The notes beneath the pieces were generated by a model, which was not told the origin of the DNA, made no database searches, and saw nothing but the letters and a program-made list of their open reading frames with translations. This document shows positions 46,318 to 54,865 of a stretch of 58,849 nucleotides of DNA, piece by piece. Source of the stretch: Megasphaera massiliensis (GTDB taxonomy: Bacteria; Bacillota; Negativicutes; Veillonellales; Megasphaeraceae); NCBI RefSeq assembly GCF_000455225.1, contig NZ_HF954535.1, positions 123,622 through 182,470 of the forward strand, read 5' to 3'. How positions within the stretch are numbered: the stretch's first letter is position 1; each line of letters begins with the position of its first letter. Made by a program: the position numbers and the translations under genes.

Positions 46318-47391
46318 TTAATGCTTTTTATGGAAATCTTTCATGAAATCCGCCAAGGCCCGGCAGCCTTCTTCCGTAACGGCGTTATACAGAGAAGCCC
46401 GGCAGCCGCCGATGGAGCGGTGCCCTTTGATGCCGATGAGATCCTGTTCGGCTGCGGCTGCGACGAACTGAGCTTCCAATTCCGGTGTCGGCAGGTTGAA
46501 GGTAACGTTCATCAGACTGCGTGAATCTTTCGCGGCATGGCCCCGATAAAAGCCGTTGCTTTCATCGATGGCGTCATAGACGAGGGCTGCTTTTTCCTGA
46601 TTGCGCTTCGCCATGGCCGAGAGGCCGCCGTTACGATCAAGCCAGTGAGCGACTTTATTGACGAAGTAAATATTGAACACCGGCGGTGTATTATACGTTG
46701 AATCATGATCGACGTAGGTCTTATACTGCATCATGACCGGCAAGTCGCGGCAGACTTTTTTCAAGAGATCATCTTTGATGATAGCTACGACGACGCCGGC
46801 AGGACCGACATTTTTCTGAACACCGGCATAGATGAAGTCAAACTGCTTGATATCGACGGGACGGCTGAGAAAATCGCTGGACATATCGCAGAACAAAGGC
46901 ACGTCGAAGGAAGGAAAACTCTTCCACTGCGTCCCGTGAATCGTGTTGTTCGACGTCATATAGACGTAGTCCGTATCCGCTTTTACGACGAAGCTCTCCG
47001 CTTTGGGAATATAAGAAAATCCCTCAGCCTTACTCGAAGCGACTTCATAGGTTTCGCCGAAAAAGGACGCCGCTTCCATAGCCTTATTGGACCAGACGCC
47101 GGTATTCAAATACCCGCCGCGATTTTTCAGGAAATTGGCTGCATGCATGGTAAACTGCATACTGCCGCCGCCTTGGATAAAGACGATATGATAATCATCC
47201 GGAACGACCAAGAGCTTCTTCAGCATGGCCACCGTATCATCCTGCATAGCTTGATAGGCGGCACTGCGATGACTGATTTCAACGATACTCATACCGGTTC
47301 CATTGAAATCGAGAAATTCATCTTGCACTTCTTTCAGTACTTCCAAAGGCATTGCCGATGGACCGGCATTGAAATTGTACACTCTTTTCAT
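46318..47391 (-). CDS. serC: Phosphoserine aminotransferase
   Basis: PLP-dependent class V aminotransferase making phosphoserine from phosphohydroxypyruvate (357 residues). It begins VYNFNAGPSAMP, the family signature, and has FIQGGGSMQFTMHAANFL. The PLP lysine lies in DFIYAGVQKNVGPAGVVV, and the protein ends with GIKGHRSIGGCRASLYNAV. The ATG at 47391 follows GGGAGAAAC. It is the first structural gene after the T-box leader and lies 40 bases before serA. Confidence 0.97.
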   Translation of the reverse strand: MKRVYNFNAGPSAMPLEVLKEVQDEFLDFNGTGMSIVEISHRSAAYQAMQDDTVAMLKKLLVVPDDYHIVFIQGGGSMQFTMHAANFLKNRGGYLNTGVWSNKAMEAASFFGETYEVASSKAEGFSYIPKAESFVVKADTDYVYMTSNNTIHGTQWKSFPSFDVPLFCDMSSDFLSRPVDIKQFDFIYAGVQKNVGPAGVVVAIIKDDLLKKVCRDLPVMMQYKTYVDHDSTYNTPPVFNIYFVNKVAHWLDRNGGLSAMAKRNQEKAALVYDAIDESNGFYRGHAAKDSRSLMNVTFNLPTPELEAQFVAAAAEQDLIGIKGHRSIGGCRASLYNAVTEEGCRALADFMKDFHKKH

Positions 47392-47441
47392 GTTTCTCCC
47401 CCTCTTATGAAGCGAAGACCGCAGGGAAAGTCTTCTGCTAT

Positions 47442-47662
47442 AAAAAAAACTCCCGTCCCATCAAAGGGACGAGAGTTGTATTCCCGCGTTGCCACCCAAC
47501 TTGCCTTTCGGCCAACTTGTACCGCTGTATCGGGCGTACCCGTCAAATTCATCATTTGCAGCTCCGGAGCGGAACGCCTTACAGCCATACTGCCTCGCAC
47601 CGACCGGCAGCTCTCTGAAAAGACCCGTAATTTGCTTCTCTTTCATCGCTTTCTGTAAAATT
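47442..47662 (-). promoter_or_regulatory. T-box leader (serine tRNA-responsive) of serC-serA-phosphatase-serS
   Basis: On the minus strand the T-box core GGGTGGCAACGCGGG (47483-47497) is followed by a terminator (AACTCTCGTCCC/GGGACGGGAGTT with eight T, 47442-47476). Upstream, Stem I has AGAGAGCTGCC with GGTCGGTGCGAGGCAG. The likely specifier is UCC (47571-47573), just before the conserved GCTCCGGAGC. UCC encodes serine, and the UGGC bulge would pair with a G discriminator base, as in tRNA-Ser. Uncharged tRNA-Ser should stabilise the antiterminator and switch the operon on. Confidence 0.9.
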
Positions 47663-47668
47663 ATGTAT

Positions 47669-47697
47669 ATTATAAACATAATGTCCCAGTCTGTCAA
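47669..47697 (-). promoter_or_regulatory. Consensus promoter of the serine T-box operon
   Basis: Minus strand: perfect TTGACA (47692-47697), 17-base spacer, perfect TATAAT (47669-47674). The predicted start near 47662 gives a leader of about 270 nt to serC. Confidence 0.85.
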
Positions 47698-47869
47698 TAC
47701 TGGCTTTAGTAAAAAAACATTTACGCCCTTTACAGACTGCATTCTCATCCACACAAGGAATTTTTTTAATAAATGGTTCCCCTCATCTCAGCCTATAGGA
47801 TCGATACGACATCATAACTATAGTGGGATGACGCATCGATTTTTGGGGCGATGAGCCCTCCCACTTACC

Positions 47870-50155
47870 TTAACTGCATTTACTCCAGCCGCAGTTCTTG
47901 CAGGTATTGCAGCCGCCTTCGAAGGTCAAAGGTTCGCCGCACTGGGGGCAAAGGATGCTTTCAGCCGTGACTTTCTTTTCAGCTCTCGGGCGGACCGGAG
48001 CTTTTTTCACCGGTGGGGTATGACCGCTGGCGACGGATTCTGTCTGCTGCAGTTCCTGCTGGACTTCATCGAACATGTCGAGGAGGGCATTGCCGACGGC
48101 CATGGGGCAGCACGAGCCGCGGCTGGTATCACCGCGCGTCACCCGGCGGACCGAATAGGACGGGCAGTTCCCCGTCGAATTGAGCTGATCGACGATGGTA
48201 TAAATATCGATGCCGGCACGGGCGCTGATAGAAATCATACGCGACAGGCCGATCATGAAGTTATTGCAGCCGCCCGTAGATCCCTTACTCAAATACGTTT
48301 CAAGCAGAGCCCCGGTCTGGGGATCAAAGAAGGCCATGCAGTGCAGGCTGCCGCAGCCCGTAATGAGCTTGCGCTTCTTGCCGATGACGTTGTCGTCGAT
48401 GCTGACGATTTCACCGCGTTCGAGGCCTTCGCCGGCCGTCGGTACCGGTTTTTCTTCTTCATGCGTCGTCAGGATGCCGGCCCGTTTGCAGCCGTCACGG
48501 AATAAGGTCAGGCCCTTGCAGCCGTTTTCATAGGCCAAGAGGTAGAGGTTTTCCGTATCTTCGACGGTGAAGCTGTTGGGTACATTGACTGTCGAACTGA
48601 TGGACGCATCGATGTGACGCTGCCAAGCAGCCTGCATGGCGACGCGTTCGCGGTAGTCGAGGGTCAAGGCCGTGACGAAGTAATCCGGCAATTCGCCGTC
48701 ATCTTTCAGCTTACGGGCCTTCATATACCGTTCCACGATAGGCGTATAGACTTTGTAGTACACGTCCGTCCCGTGAAGGGATTCAGTTTTTCTTTCGTAG
48801 AAATTGGCATAAATCGGTTCAATCCCGCCGGATATGCCGAGCATCGTCGACAAGGTTCCCGTCGGCGCGATGGTGAGCAACTGGGAATTGCGCAGGCCGT
48901 ATTCCTTTACCTTTTCAGCCGTTGCATCCGTCGTATTGGCTTTAAAATACGGTGTGCTCATGATTTCATCGATATGGCATTTAGCAAAGGCACCCCGTTC
49001 GTGTGCCAGATCCGCCGAAGCGGCAATGGCCGTATCCGCCATGGCAAAGCCGATATCATGGCAGAAATCAACGGCATCCTTACTGCCATAGGTCAGTCCC
49101 ATCTGAATAAGCATGTCACCAAGTCCCATGATACCGAGGCCGATCTGGCGCCAAGCCGTAACGCTTTCCCGCTGTTCTTCCAAGGGATGGAGGGGAAGGC
49201 CTTCTTCAAGAACGTCATTTAAAGCGCGAACGGCGATGACGACGCAGCGCTTGAATTCGTCAAAGTCAAAGGAAGCATTCGGCGTAAAGGGGGATGTTAC
49301 GAAGTTTGCCAAGTTGAGGCTGCCGAGGAGGCATGAACCACCGGCCGGCAAGGGTTCTTCGGCACAGGGATTGACCCCGGCAAAGGAGAATTCCGGCGTA
49401 TTGGCCAAGAGGTTCCACGACTTGATGCGGTCCCAAAAGAGGGCTCCCGGTTCGGCATAATCCCAGTTCGTTTCAGCAACGAGACGGAATACATCAGCTG
49501 CGTTGACCAAGCTTTCGATGACCTGCCCCGTTTCTTTACGAGTAAAGTGCAGGCGGAACTGCTTATGCTCCTTGACGGCTTCCATGAATTCATCGCTAAG
49601 GCGAATCGAAATATTGGCCTTCGTAACTTTATCAAGGTCCGTTTTAAGCTTAATGAAATCCAGCACGTCCGGGTGAGCACAGTCGATGGAAATCATCAGT
49701 GCGCCGCGACGCCCGTTCTGGCCGATAAGTTCCGTAACCAGCGAATAGAGAGTCATAAAGGAAATGGAACCGCTCGTTTCTTTAGCCGCGTTGTTGATGC
49801 GGGCGCCTTTGGGACTGAGCTGAGAAATATCGATGCCGCATCCTCCGCCGTAGCTATAGGTGCGCGCCAGTTTCCCGGCCCGGTCGAAGATGCTTTCAAT
49901 ACTGTCTTCCGGCGGTGTCATGACGTAGCAATTGGATAAGGTTATCTTTTTGCCTTCGCATTCCAGTCCGCGGTTTGCCAAGATGCGGCCGCCAAAGAGA
50001 AACTTTTTTTCTTTGATCAAATCAGCCACTTCACTGTCGCCGCCACTGATTCGTTCAAGCCAGTGGTCGAAAGTTTCGCCATCATCACAGTATTTATTCT
50101 TCCAAATATCGAGTCCCAGCTGATTGTCACTGCCGAGCCATTCTTGTTCGTTCAT
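47870..50155 (-). CDS. nrdJ: Vitamin B12-dependent ribonucleoside reductase (class II)
   Basis: Adenosylcobalamin-dependent enzyme making deoxynucleotides without oxygen requirement. About 761 residues. Active-site blocks include LSNCYVMTPPEDSI (reducible cysteine), YGGGCGIDISQLSPKG, NPCAEEPLPAGGSCLLGSLN with the radical cysteine and glutamate, and PTGTLSTMLGISGGIEPIY. The C-terminal tail has CPQCGEPLTFEGGCNTCKNC-type zinc/shuttle cysteines. ATG at 50155 has GGAGG 7 bases upstream; an in-frame upstream codon at 50200 has no support. It is monocistronic, with a palindrome in its leader. Confidence 0.96.
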   Translation of the reverse strand: MNEQEWLGSDNQLGLDIWKNKYCDDGETFDHWLERISGGDSEVADLIKEKKFLFGGRILANRGLECEGKKITLSNCYVMTPPEDSIESIFDRAGKLARTYSYGGGCGIDISQLSPKGARINNAAKETSGSISFMTLYSLVTELIGQNGRRGALMISIDCAHPDVLDFIKLKTDLDKVTKANISIRLSDEFMEAVKEHKQFRLHFTRKETGQVIESLVNAADVFRLVAETNWDYAEPGALFWDRIKSWNLLANTPEFSFAGVNPCAEEPLPAGGSCLLGSLNLANFVTSPFTPNASFDFDEFKRCVVIAVRALNDVLEEGLPLHPLEEQRESVTAWRQIGLGIMGLGDMLIQMGLTYGSKDAVDFCHDIGFAMADTAIAASADLAHERGAFAKCHIDEIMSTPYFKANTTDATAEKVKEYGLRNSQLLTIAPTGTLSTMLGISGGIEPIYANFYERKTESLHGTDVYYKVYTPIVERYMKARKLKDDGELPDYFVTALTLDYRERVAMQAAWQRHIDASISSTVNVPNSFTVEDTENLYLLAYENGCKGLTLFRDGCKRAGILTTHEEEKPVPTAGEGLERGEIVSIDDNVIGKKRKLITGCGSLHCMAFFDPQTGALLETYLSKGSTGGCNNFMIGLSRMISISARAGIDIYTIVDQLNSTGNCPSYSVRRVTRGDTSRGSCCPMAVGNALLDMFDEVQQELQQTESVASGHTPPVKKAPVRPRAEKKVTAESILCPQCGEPLTFEGGCNTCKNCGWSKCS

Positions 50156-50193
50156 TCCATTTCCTCCTCCAACAATGTATCGTAGACATACAA

Positions 50194-50223
50194 CCGCCAT
50201 CTACCATATCTAGTAGATGGCGG
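50194..50223. promoter_or_regulatory. Perfect 11-bp inverted repeat in the nrdJ leader
   Basis: CCGCCATCTAC (50194-50204) and GTAGATGGCGG (50213-50223) are separated by 8 AT-rich bases. It falls about 10-40 nt downstream of the predicted nrdJ start of transcription and about 40 bases before the ATG. It could be a repressor operator or an RNA hairpin. Confidence 0.5.
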
Positions 50224-50238
50224 AAATGTACTATACTA

Positions 50239-50267
50239 ATAATAGTCGGGTATCGAAAAATAGTCAA
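50239..50267 (-). promoter_or_regulatory. Promoter of nrdJ
   Basis: Minus strand: TTGACT (50262-50267), 17-base spacer, TATTAT (50239-50244). The promoter is embedded in two 18-base direct repeats (50241-50258 and 50259-50276; AATAGTC..GTATCG). Confidence 0.55.
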
Positions 50268-50276
50268 GTATCGGAA
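50241..50276. repeat. Two 18-base direct repeats over the nrdJ promoter
   Basis: AATAGTCGGGTATCGAAA and AATAGTCAAGTATCGGAA lie head to tail and match at 15 of 18 positions. They cover the -35 box and spacer, so they could be tandem activator or repressor sites. Confidence 0.5.
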
Positions 50277-50297
50277 ATGCATAGATCCAGACATTTT

Positions 50298-51251
50298 TTA
50301 GACTGAATCGGCATCCTCTTCTAAGAATTGGCTCAAAACACGCATATATTCACTTTGATCGGTCTCAATGCCAACAGCATGAGGAGATCCTTCAAAAATA
50401 TGAATTTCCTTCTTAGGACTCGTACAGTTGTCATATAAACTTCTGGCGGTCTTCACCGGAACCAATTCATCCTCACTACCGTGAAGAAAAAGTACCGGGA
50501 CTTTCATCCGTTTTACAGCCTGGGCCGGTTCCAGGGACGACACCATTTTATGGGTATGGTAGAACATGGCCGCCTGGAAGAAGGGATCGAGAAGGTTATA
50601 TCCCCAAATAGCCCGTTTGTCACCGACGGCTTGCCATAATTTTTCCCGGCCGAGGGAGATGATATTGCCATAGGCACTGTCGGCGACGACAAAGGATACA
50701 TCCTGACCGTATTCACTGCCGGCGTACAATAAGGCCATCGAGGCGCCAAGGGAAATACCGTGCAGACCGATGGTCATCTGCGGATCGCGGTTTTGCAGCC
50801 ACTGACACCACATCAGTAAGTCATCGACTTCGCTTATCCCCCATTCGGTGTGGTCGCCTTCACTTTCACCATGGCCCCGCAAATCGATGAGCAGAATGTT
50901 ATAACCCAGGCGGCGGTATTCATCCATGTAGGGCAGACACATTGTTCTATTTTGGTACAAACCATGGATGAGGATAACCGTCTTGTGTGAGTCGCGGCGA
51001 TTTTCAATATAGGTCCCGCGCAGGATTTTTCCGTCCGGCGCATTGACCCGGACCGGTTCCCAATCCCGTTCCCGTTCCCATTGACGGATCGTCGAAACGT
51101 CGCGGCTGTGATTTTCAATCCCCAGTATCTGATCCCACGGTGCATCGTAAAATTCTTCGTAGGCCATATTGCCGATATACATGCCGACACCGGCGACGAG
51201 AACGGCCAGACAAATAAAGATGAGGGAGAGTCGTTTAAAAAAGTGTTTCAT
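50298..51251 (-). CDS. Alpha/beta hydrolase, membrane-anchored
   Basis: 317 residues: N-terminal hydrophobic helix (about 8-28), then an alpha/beta-hydrolase fold with oxyanion HGLYQNR, nucleophile elbow LHGISLGASMA (GxSxG), acid VLFLHGSEDELVPV and histidine FEGSPHAVGIE. The arrangement resembles the YqkD/FrsA-like lysophospholipase or esterase group; the substrate is unknown. It lies 9 bases after dhaM, so it is likely co-transcribed with the dihydroxyacetone kinase genes. The link between them is not obvious. Confidence 0.87.
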   Translation of the reverse strand: MKHFFKRLSLIFICLAVLVAGVGMYIGNMAYEEFYDAPWDQILGIENHSRDVSTIRQWERERDWEPVRVNAPDGKILRGTYIENRRDSHKTVILIHGLYQNRTMCLPYMDEYRRLGYNILLIDLRGHGESEGDHTEWGISEVDDLLMWCQWLQNRDPQMTIGLHGISLGASMALLYAGSEYGQDVSFVVADSAYGNIISLGREKLWQAVGDKRAIWGYNLLDPFFQAAMFYHTHKMVSSLEPAQAVKRMKVPVLFLHGSEDELVPVKTARSLYDNCTSPKKEIHIFEGSPHAVGIETDQSEYMRVLSQFLEEDADSV

Positions 51252-51260
51252 CGTGACTGC

Positions 51261-51638
51261 TTACAACTTCCTATCCCGGCTGGATTCTACTTTTTCCTGC
51301 ATGGCCGAAAGAGGGGTGCCGCCGGCCGCTTCAATAGCGGCAATGACAGCGCCTTCGATAAAAGGGCAATCCAAGAGACGGATTTTCCGATCGTCCATGC
51401 TTTCGGCCACCATTTCAGCCGTCATGACGGCGCTGCCCATATCCATGATCAAGGCTACCCCATCCCCTTGATCTGCCCCTTCAACGGCAGCACTGATTTT
51501 TTCAAAACTCGTACCGAGACTACCGTCTTCGAGGCCTCCGGCAGCCTTGACCGGCGCATCCGGTGCCATCATAAGGGCGAGTTCCGCCGCCCCTTCGGCA
51601 GCTTTCTGACTATGTGAAACCAATACGACTCCTACCAT
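51261..51638 (-). CDS. dhaM: Dihydroxyacetone kinase phosphoryl-donor subunit DhaM
   Basis: PTS EIIA-mannose-type subunit that passes phosphate from HPr to DhaL-bound ADP. About 125 residues, the EIIA domain only, with the phosphorylated histidine in VVLVSHSQKAAEGAAEL and family segment DQGDGVALIMDMGSAVMTAE (quoted in part: GDGVALIMDMGSAVMTAE). The larger DhaM of E. coli adds HPr and EI domains, missing here as in most Firmicutes. ATG at 51638 has AGGAG 9 bases upstream; the TTG at 51647 is too close. It is third in dhaK-dhaL-dhaM. Confidence 0.92.
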   Translation of the reverse strand: MVGVVLVSHSQKAAEGAAELALMMAPDAPVKAAGGLEDGSLGTSFEKISAAVEGADQGDGVALIMDMGSAVMTAEMVAESMDDRKIRLLDCPFIEGAVIAAIEAAGGTPLSAMQEKVESSRDRKL

Positions 51639-51657
51639 TTTCTTCAACTCCTATATC

Positions 51658-52287
51658 TTATGCCATTTCTGCCAAGACCTGCAGCAAATAGAGTGCCGAT
51701 GTCGCCCCCGGGTCTTGATGGCCTACACTGCGTTCGCCTAAATAGCTGGCCCGCCCCTTCGTAGCAATAATGGTCTTGGTATATTCTACCCCTTTTTCAG
51801 CAGCAGCGGCTGCATCTGTCAGGGCTTCTTTTAAAGATTTGCCGGCAGCGACATCATCCTGCAAGGCTTTTAAGGCCGGGCACAAGGCATCGAGCATCGT
51901 CTTTTCGCCTTCTGTCGCCTTGCCGCGCATCTTAATACCGTCTACAGCAGCCTCCATCGCTTTGACAAAGGCCGGGCCATCGAGTTCCGTCAAGCCCTTG
52001 CAGGCCATACCGGCTTTCATGAAGGCCGTTCCATAGAGCGGCCCCGAAGCGCCGCCGACCGTCGACACGAGTTGCATACCCACGCCTTTAAGAAGAGAAC
52101 CGATATCACCGTCACGCAAAGACGGCAGTTTCTTTTCTACGGCTGCAAAGCCTCGTGCCATATTGATTCCATGATCCCCATCGCCAATTTCATTGTCGAG
52201 CTGGGTCAAAAAGTCTTTTTCTGCTTCAATCTTCTTAGCCATTCCTTCGATGATGGCCGCCATCTGCTTCGTATCCAACGAAATCAT
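51658..52287 (-). CDS. dhaL: Dihydroxyacetone kinase ADP-binding subunit DhaL
   Basis: Helical-barrel subunit holding ADP as a phospho-relay cofactor (209 residues). The nucleotide/Mg motif is DNEIGDGDHGINMARGF, followed by GGASGPLYGTAF and the C-terminal SVGHQDPGATSALYLL. The first ATG (52287) directly abuts AAGGGG. The in-frame TTG three codons later is better spaced, so the true start may be 52278. It lies between dhaK (6-base gap) and dhaM. Confidence 0.94.
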   Translation of the reverse strand: MISLDTKQMAAIIEGMAKKIEAEKDFLTQLDNEIGDGDHGINMARGFAAVEKKLPSLRDGDIGSLLKGVGMQLVSTVGGASGPLYGTAFMKAGMACKGLTELDGPAFVKAMEAAVDGIKMRGKATEGEKTMLDALCPALKALQDDVAAGKSLKEALTDAAAAAEKGVEYTKTIIATKGRASYLGERSVGHQDPGATSALYLLQVLAEMA

Positions 52288-52293
52288 CCCCTT

Positions 52294-53283
52294 TTATTTT
52301 TTCCAAGCCAGTGTATCTGCCGGTGCGTCATAGAGGGCTTTCATGTCATCGTCCAAGCGCAGGAGCGTCAAGGAAAATCCTGCCATTTCAATGGAGGTCA
52401 TGTAGTTGCCAACCATCGTGTCATAGACATGGACGCCCTGCTCTTTGAGATAGTCCTGTACAAAATTATTGACGATATACAGTTCCATAAGCGGAGTGCC
52501 GCCCATGCCATTGACCATAACGACGACATCCCTGCCTTTATAGTCGAGGTCGGATAAAATTTCATCGATGAGCATCTTGGCGATTTCATTAGCCGGACGC
52601 AGTTTCTCCCGATGAGTCCCCGGTTCACCGTGGATGCCGATTCCGATTTCCATTTCGTCATCGGCTAGTTCAAACCCCTGCTTCCCCGCTGCCGGAACAG
52701 TACACGGCTCGATAGCCATGCCCATGGAACGGACGTTGGCAACGACCTTTTCGGCAACGCCTTTTACGTCTGCCAATGATGCCCCCTGTTCCGCCTTGGC
52801 TCCGGCAATCTTATGGACGAAAACGGTACCGGCTACACCGCGGCGACCCGTGGTATACAGACTGTCACGAACGGCGACGTCATCATTGACAACGACATAG
52901 TCTGCCGTGATGCCTTCATCGGCGGCCATTTCAACGGCCATTTCAAAATTCATGATATCACCGGTATAGTTTTTAACGATACAGAGAACGCCTTGCTCCG
53001 TGGCCACGGCTTTAATACCTTCCAGTACCTGGTCCGGTGTGGGCGACGTAAATACCGTACCGGCAACGGCACCATCGAGCATCCCCGCTCCGACATAACC
53101 GGCGTGGGCCGGTTCATGACCGCTTCCGCCGCCGCTGACCAAGGCAACCTTGCCTTCTTTTTTATTGGCTCTCACGACAATCGTACCGTAATCGAGTTTG
53201 CGCAGCATCTTCGGTGCCGATTTGACCAAACCCTGAATCATTTCGGCTTCGACACTATCGACATCATTTAAAATCTTTTTCAT
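52294..53283 (-). CDS. dhaK: Dihydroxyacetone kinase substrate-binding subunit DhaK
   Basis: Binds dihydroxyacetone covalently through a histidine as a hemiaminal. 329 residues with VSGGGSGHEPAHAGYVG (active-site region), GVLCIVKNYTGDIMNFEMA and the C-terminal GMGGTPLMELYI. The ATG at 53283 follows AAGGGG; an upstream codon at 53313 lies outside homology. It is the first gene of dhaK-dhaL-dhaM, with a promoter at 53332-53359 and no dhaQ/dhaS or dhaR regulator nearby. Confidence 0.95.
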   Translation of the reverse strand: MKKILNDVDSVEAEMIQGLVKSAPKMLRKLDYGTIVVRANKKEGKVALVSGGGSGHEPAHAGYVGAGMLDGAVAGTVFTSPTPDQVLEGIKAVATEQGVLCIVKNYTGDIMNFEMAVEMAADEGITADYVVVNDDVAVRDSLYTTGRRGVAGTVFVHKIAGAKAEQGASLADVKGVAEKVVANVRSMGMAIEPCTVPAAGKQGFELADDEMEIGIGIHGEPGTHREKLRPANEIAKMLIDEILSDLDYKGRDVVVMVNGMGGTPLMELYIVNNFVQDYLKEQGVHVYDTMVGNYMTSIEMAGFSLTLLRLDDDMKALYDAPADTLAWKK

Positions 53284-53331
53284 CACAACCCCTTCTTTCT
53301 GAATATATAGCAAAACGTATGTTTTTTCTTA

Positions 53332-53359
53332 AGTATAGCATAAATAAAGGGGAAATCAA
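53332..53359 (-). promoter_or_regulatory. Promoter of dhaKLM
   Basis: Minus strand: TTGATT (53354-53359), 16-base spacer ending in TGC, TATACT (53332-53337). It begins right after the T-tract of the pyrR terminator. Confidence 0.6.
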
Positions 53360-53360
53360 T

Positions 53361-53388
53361 AAAAAAAGACTGCCGCAAAGCGGCAGCC
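53361..53388 (-). terminator. Terminator after pyrR
   Basis: The minus-strand hairpin CTGCCGC-TTT-GCGGCAG, followed by TTTTTTT, lies about 10 bases beyond the pyrR stop. Confidence 0.88.
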
Positions 53389-53397
53389 TCTGGGCCT

Positions 53398-53934
53398 TTA
53401 TTTCGTCAATTCCCGCAGAATAACGCGATCCTGTCGGTCCGTTTCCTTTAATTGAACGGCCACGTCTTCTCTACGTGACGTCGGTACATTTTTGCCGACG
53501 TAATCGGCCCGAATCGGGAGTTCTCGATGCCCTCTGTCGACGAGGACGGCAAGCTCGATGAACTGCGGACGCCCCAATTCCATGATGGCGTTTAAGGCCG
53601 ACCGGACTGTCCGACCGGTAAACAAGACGTCATCAACGAGAACGACGGTCTTGCCGTCAGCATCGAACTTACTGGCATCGGTAATAGCAATGGGACTCTT
53701 GCGGCCATCGTCACGGTAGGCCGAAATATCCAGATCGTAGACCGGGACCGTTCGCCCTTCGATGGCCGTCAGTTCCTGCCCCAGTCGCTTGGCTAAAGGA
53801 ACTCCTCGGGTATGGATTCCGACCAGGATCGTACTGTCGAGGCCTTTATTATGTTCAATGATTTCATGAGCAATACGGCGAATGGCCCGCCCCATCGCTT
53901 TTTCATCCATGAGCAGTGTCTTTTCTTTCCACAT
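53398..53934 (-). CDS. pyrR: Bifunctional pyr operon regulator / uracil phosphoribosyltransferase
   Basis: In Bacillus PyrR binds pyr mRNA in response to UMP and also makes UMP from uracil. 178 residues of type-I phosphoribosyltransferase fold, with PRPP loop [19 protein letters not shown] and the PyrR-specific [19 protein letters not shown] and [21 protein letters not shown] (quoted in part: [18 protein letters not shown]). No pyr biosynthesis gene or PyrR-binding loop is seen nearby. It lies 4 bases after the pseudouridine synthase gene, as the last gene of the lspA transcript. Confidence 0.95.
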   Translation of the reverse strand: MWKEKTLLMDEKAMGRAIRRIAHEIIEHNKGLDSTILVGIHTRGVPLAKRLGQELTAIEGRTVPVYDLDISAYRDDGRKSPIAITDASKFDADGKTVVLVDDVLFTGRTVRSALNAIMELGRPQFIELAVLVDRGHRELPIRADYVGKNVPTSRREDVAVQLKETDRQDRVILRELTK

Positions 53935-53938
53935 ACTG

Positions 53939-54856
53939 TCACTCCTTCTGTTCGGCCCGCTTCAGGCATTCGAGAAAATCGTCCGGCGCCGGGGCTTCAA
54001 AGTGCATCAACTGTTTCGTGACAGGATGAACTAAGTCGAGCGAATGGGAATGAAGTGCCTGCCCGTCAATGGGAAAATCATCTTTCTTATACCCATATAA
54101 GGGGTCATTTACGACGGGATGATGGATATAGGCCATATGAACGCGAATTTGATGAGTCCGCCCCGTCTCCAGTTTACATTCCACCCAGGTATAGTCACCG
54201 TAACGTTTGAGGACCCGGAAATGAGTAACGGCCTCGCGGCCGCCCTTAAAGGTCACCGCCATCCGTATGCGATCCTTCGGATGCCTGCCGATAGGAGCAT
54301 CGATAACACCCTTTTCTTCGGAAATATTGCCATGGACCAAGGCCCAGTAGGTTCGGTGCGCCGAATGGGCCTTTATCTGCTCGGCAAGGCCTTTATGAGC
54401 CTCGTCAGTCTTAGCCGCGACCATGACTCCTGACGTATCCTTGTCCAAACGATGAACGATGCCCGGCCGGATGACGCCATTAATGCCGGACAGTTCCCCC
54501 TGACAGTGGTAGAGCAGGGCATTGACCAATGTCCCGTCAAAATTCCCGGCTGCCGGATGAACGACCATGCCTCGTGCCTTATTGACGACGATGATGTCCT
54601 TATCTTCATAAACGACATCGAGGGGGATATTCTCAGGCTCCACATTATATTCTTCCTGTACGTCTAACTGAGCGCAGACGACGTCGCCTTCACTCAAACG
54701 ATAATTAGACTTTGCCTGCTTATCATTTACAACAACGTCTTCACCTTGGATGAGCTGCTGCGCATAGCTTCGCGAAACATCGAGGGCTGCCGCCAAATAG
54801 ACATCGAGGCGTTTTCCCTTCGCTTCTGCTGTAATAACAAATTCTTTATGTTCCAT
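53939..54856 (-). CDS. RluA/RluD family pseudouridine synthase
   Basis: 305 residues: an N-terminal S4 RNA-binding domain (about 14-75) and a catalytic domain with the RluA motif [15 protein letters not shown] (catalytic aspartate). [16 protein letters not shown] and [20 protein letters not shown] also fit the family. Likely target is 23S rRNA, as for RluD, but the RluA/C/D subfamilies cannot be settled by eye. lspA-rlu-pyrR is a common Firmicute order; gaps here are 9 and 4 bases. Confidence 0.93.
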   Translation of the reverse strand: MEHKEFVITAEAKGKRLDVYLAAALDVSRSYAQQLIQGEDVVVNDKQAKSNYRLSEGDVVCAQLDVQEEYNVEPENIPLDVVYEDKDIIVVNKARGMVVHPAAGNFDGTLVNALLYHCQGELSGINGVIRPGIVHRLDKDTSGVMVAAKTDEAHKGLAEQIKAHSAHRTYWALVHGNISEEKGVIDAPIGRHPKDRIRMAVTFKGGREAVTHFRVLKRYGDYTWVECKLETGRTHQIRVHMAYIHHPVVNDPLYGYKKDDFPIDGQALHSHSLDLVHPVTKQLMHFEAPAPDDFLECLKRAEQKE

Positions 54857-54865
54857 TTTTCAACC

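Noticed and set aside
47461-47854. Open frames on both strands between serC and nrdJ.
   Set aside because: They overlap the T-box leader and its promoter; the sequence is explained by RNA structure.
47822-47863. Hairpin GTGGGA...TCCCAC downstream of nrdJ.
   Set aside because: It could help end nrdJ transcription but lacks a T-tract on either strand, so I do not call a terminator.
50194-50223. NrdR box upstream of nrdJ.
   Set aside because: The palindrome is in the right place but does not match the ACAC-TATAT-GTGT-type consensus as I know it, and no paired second box is visible.
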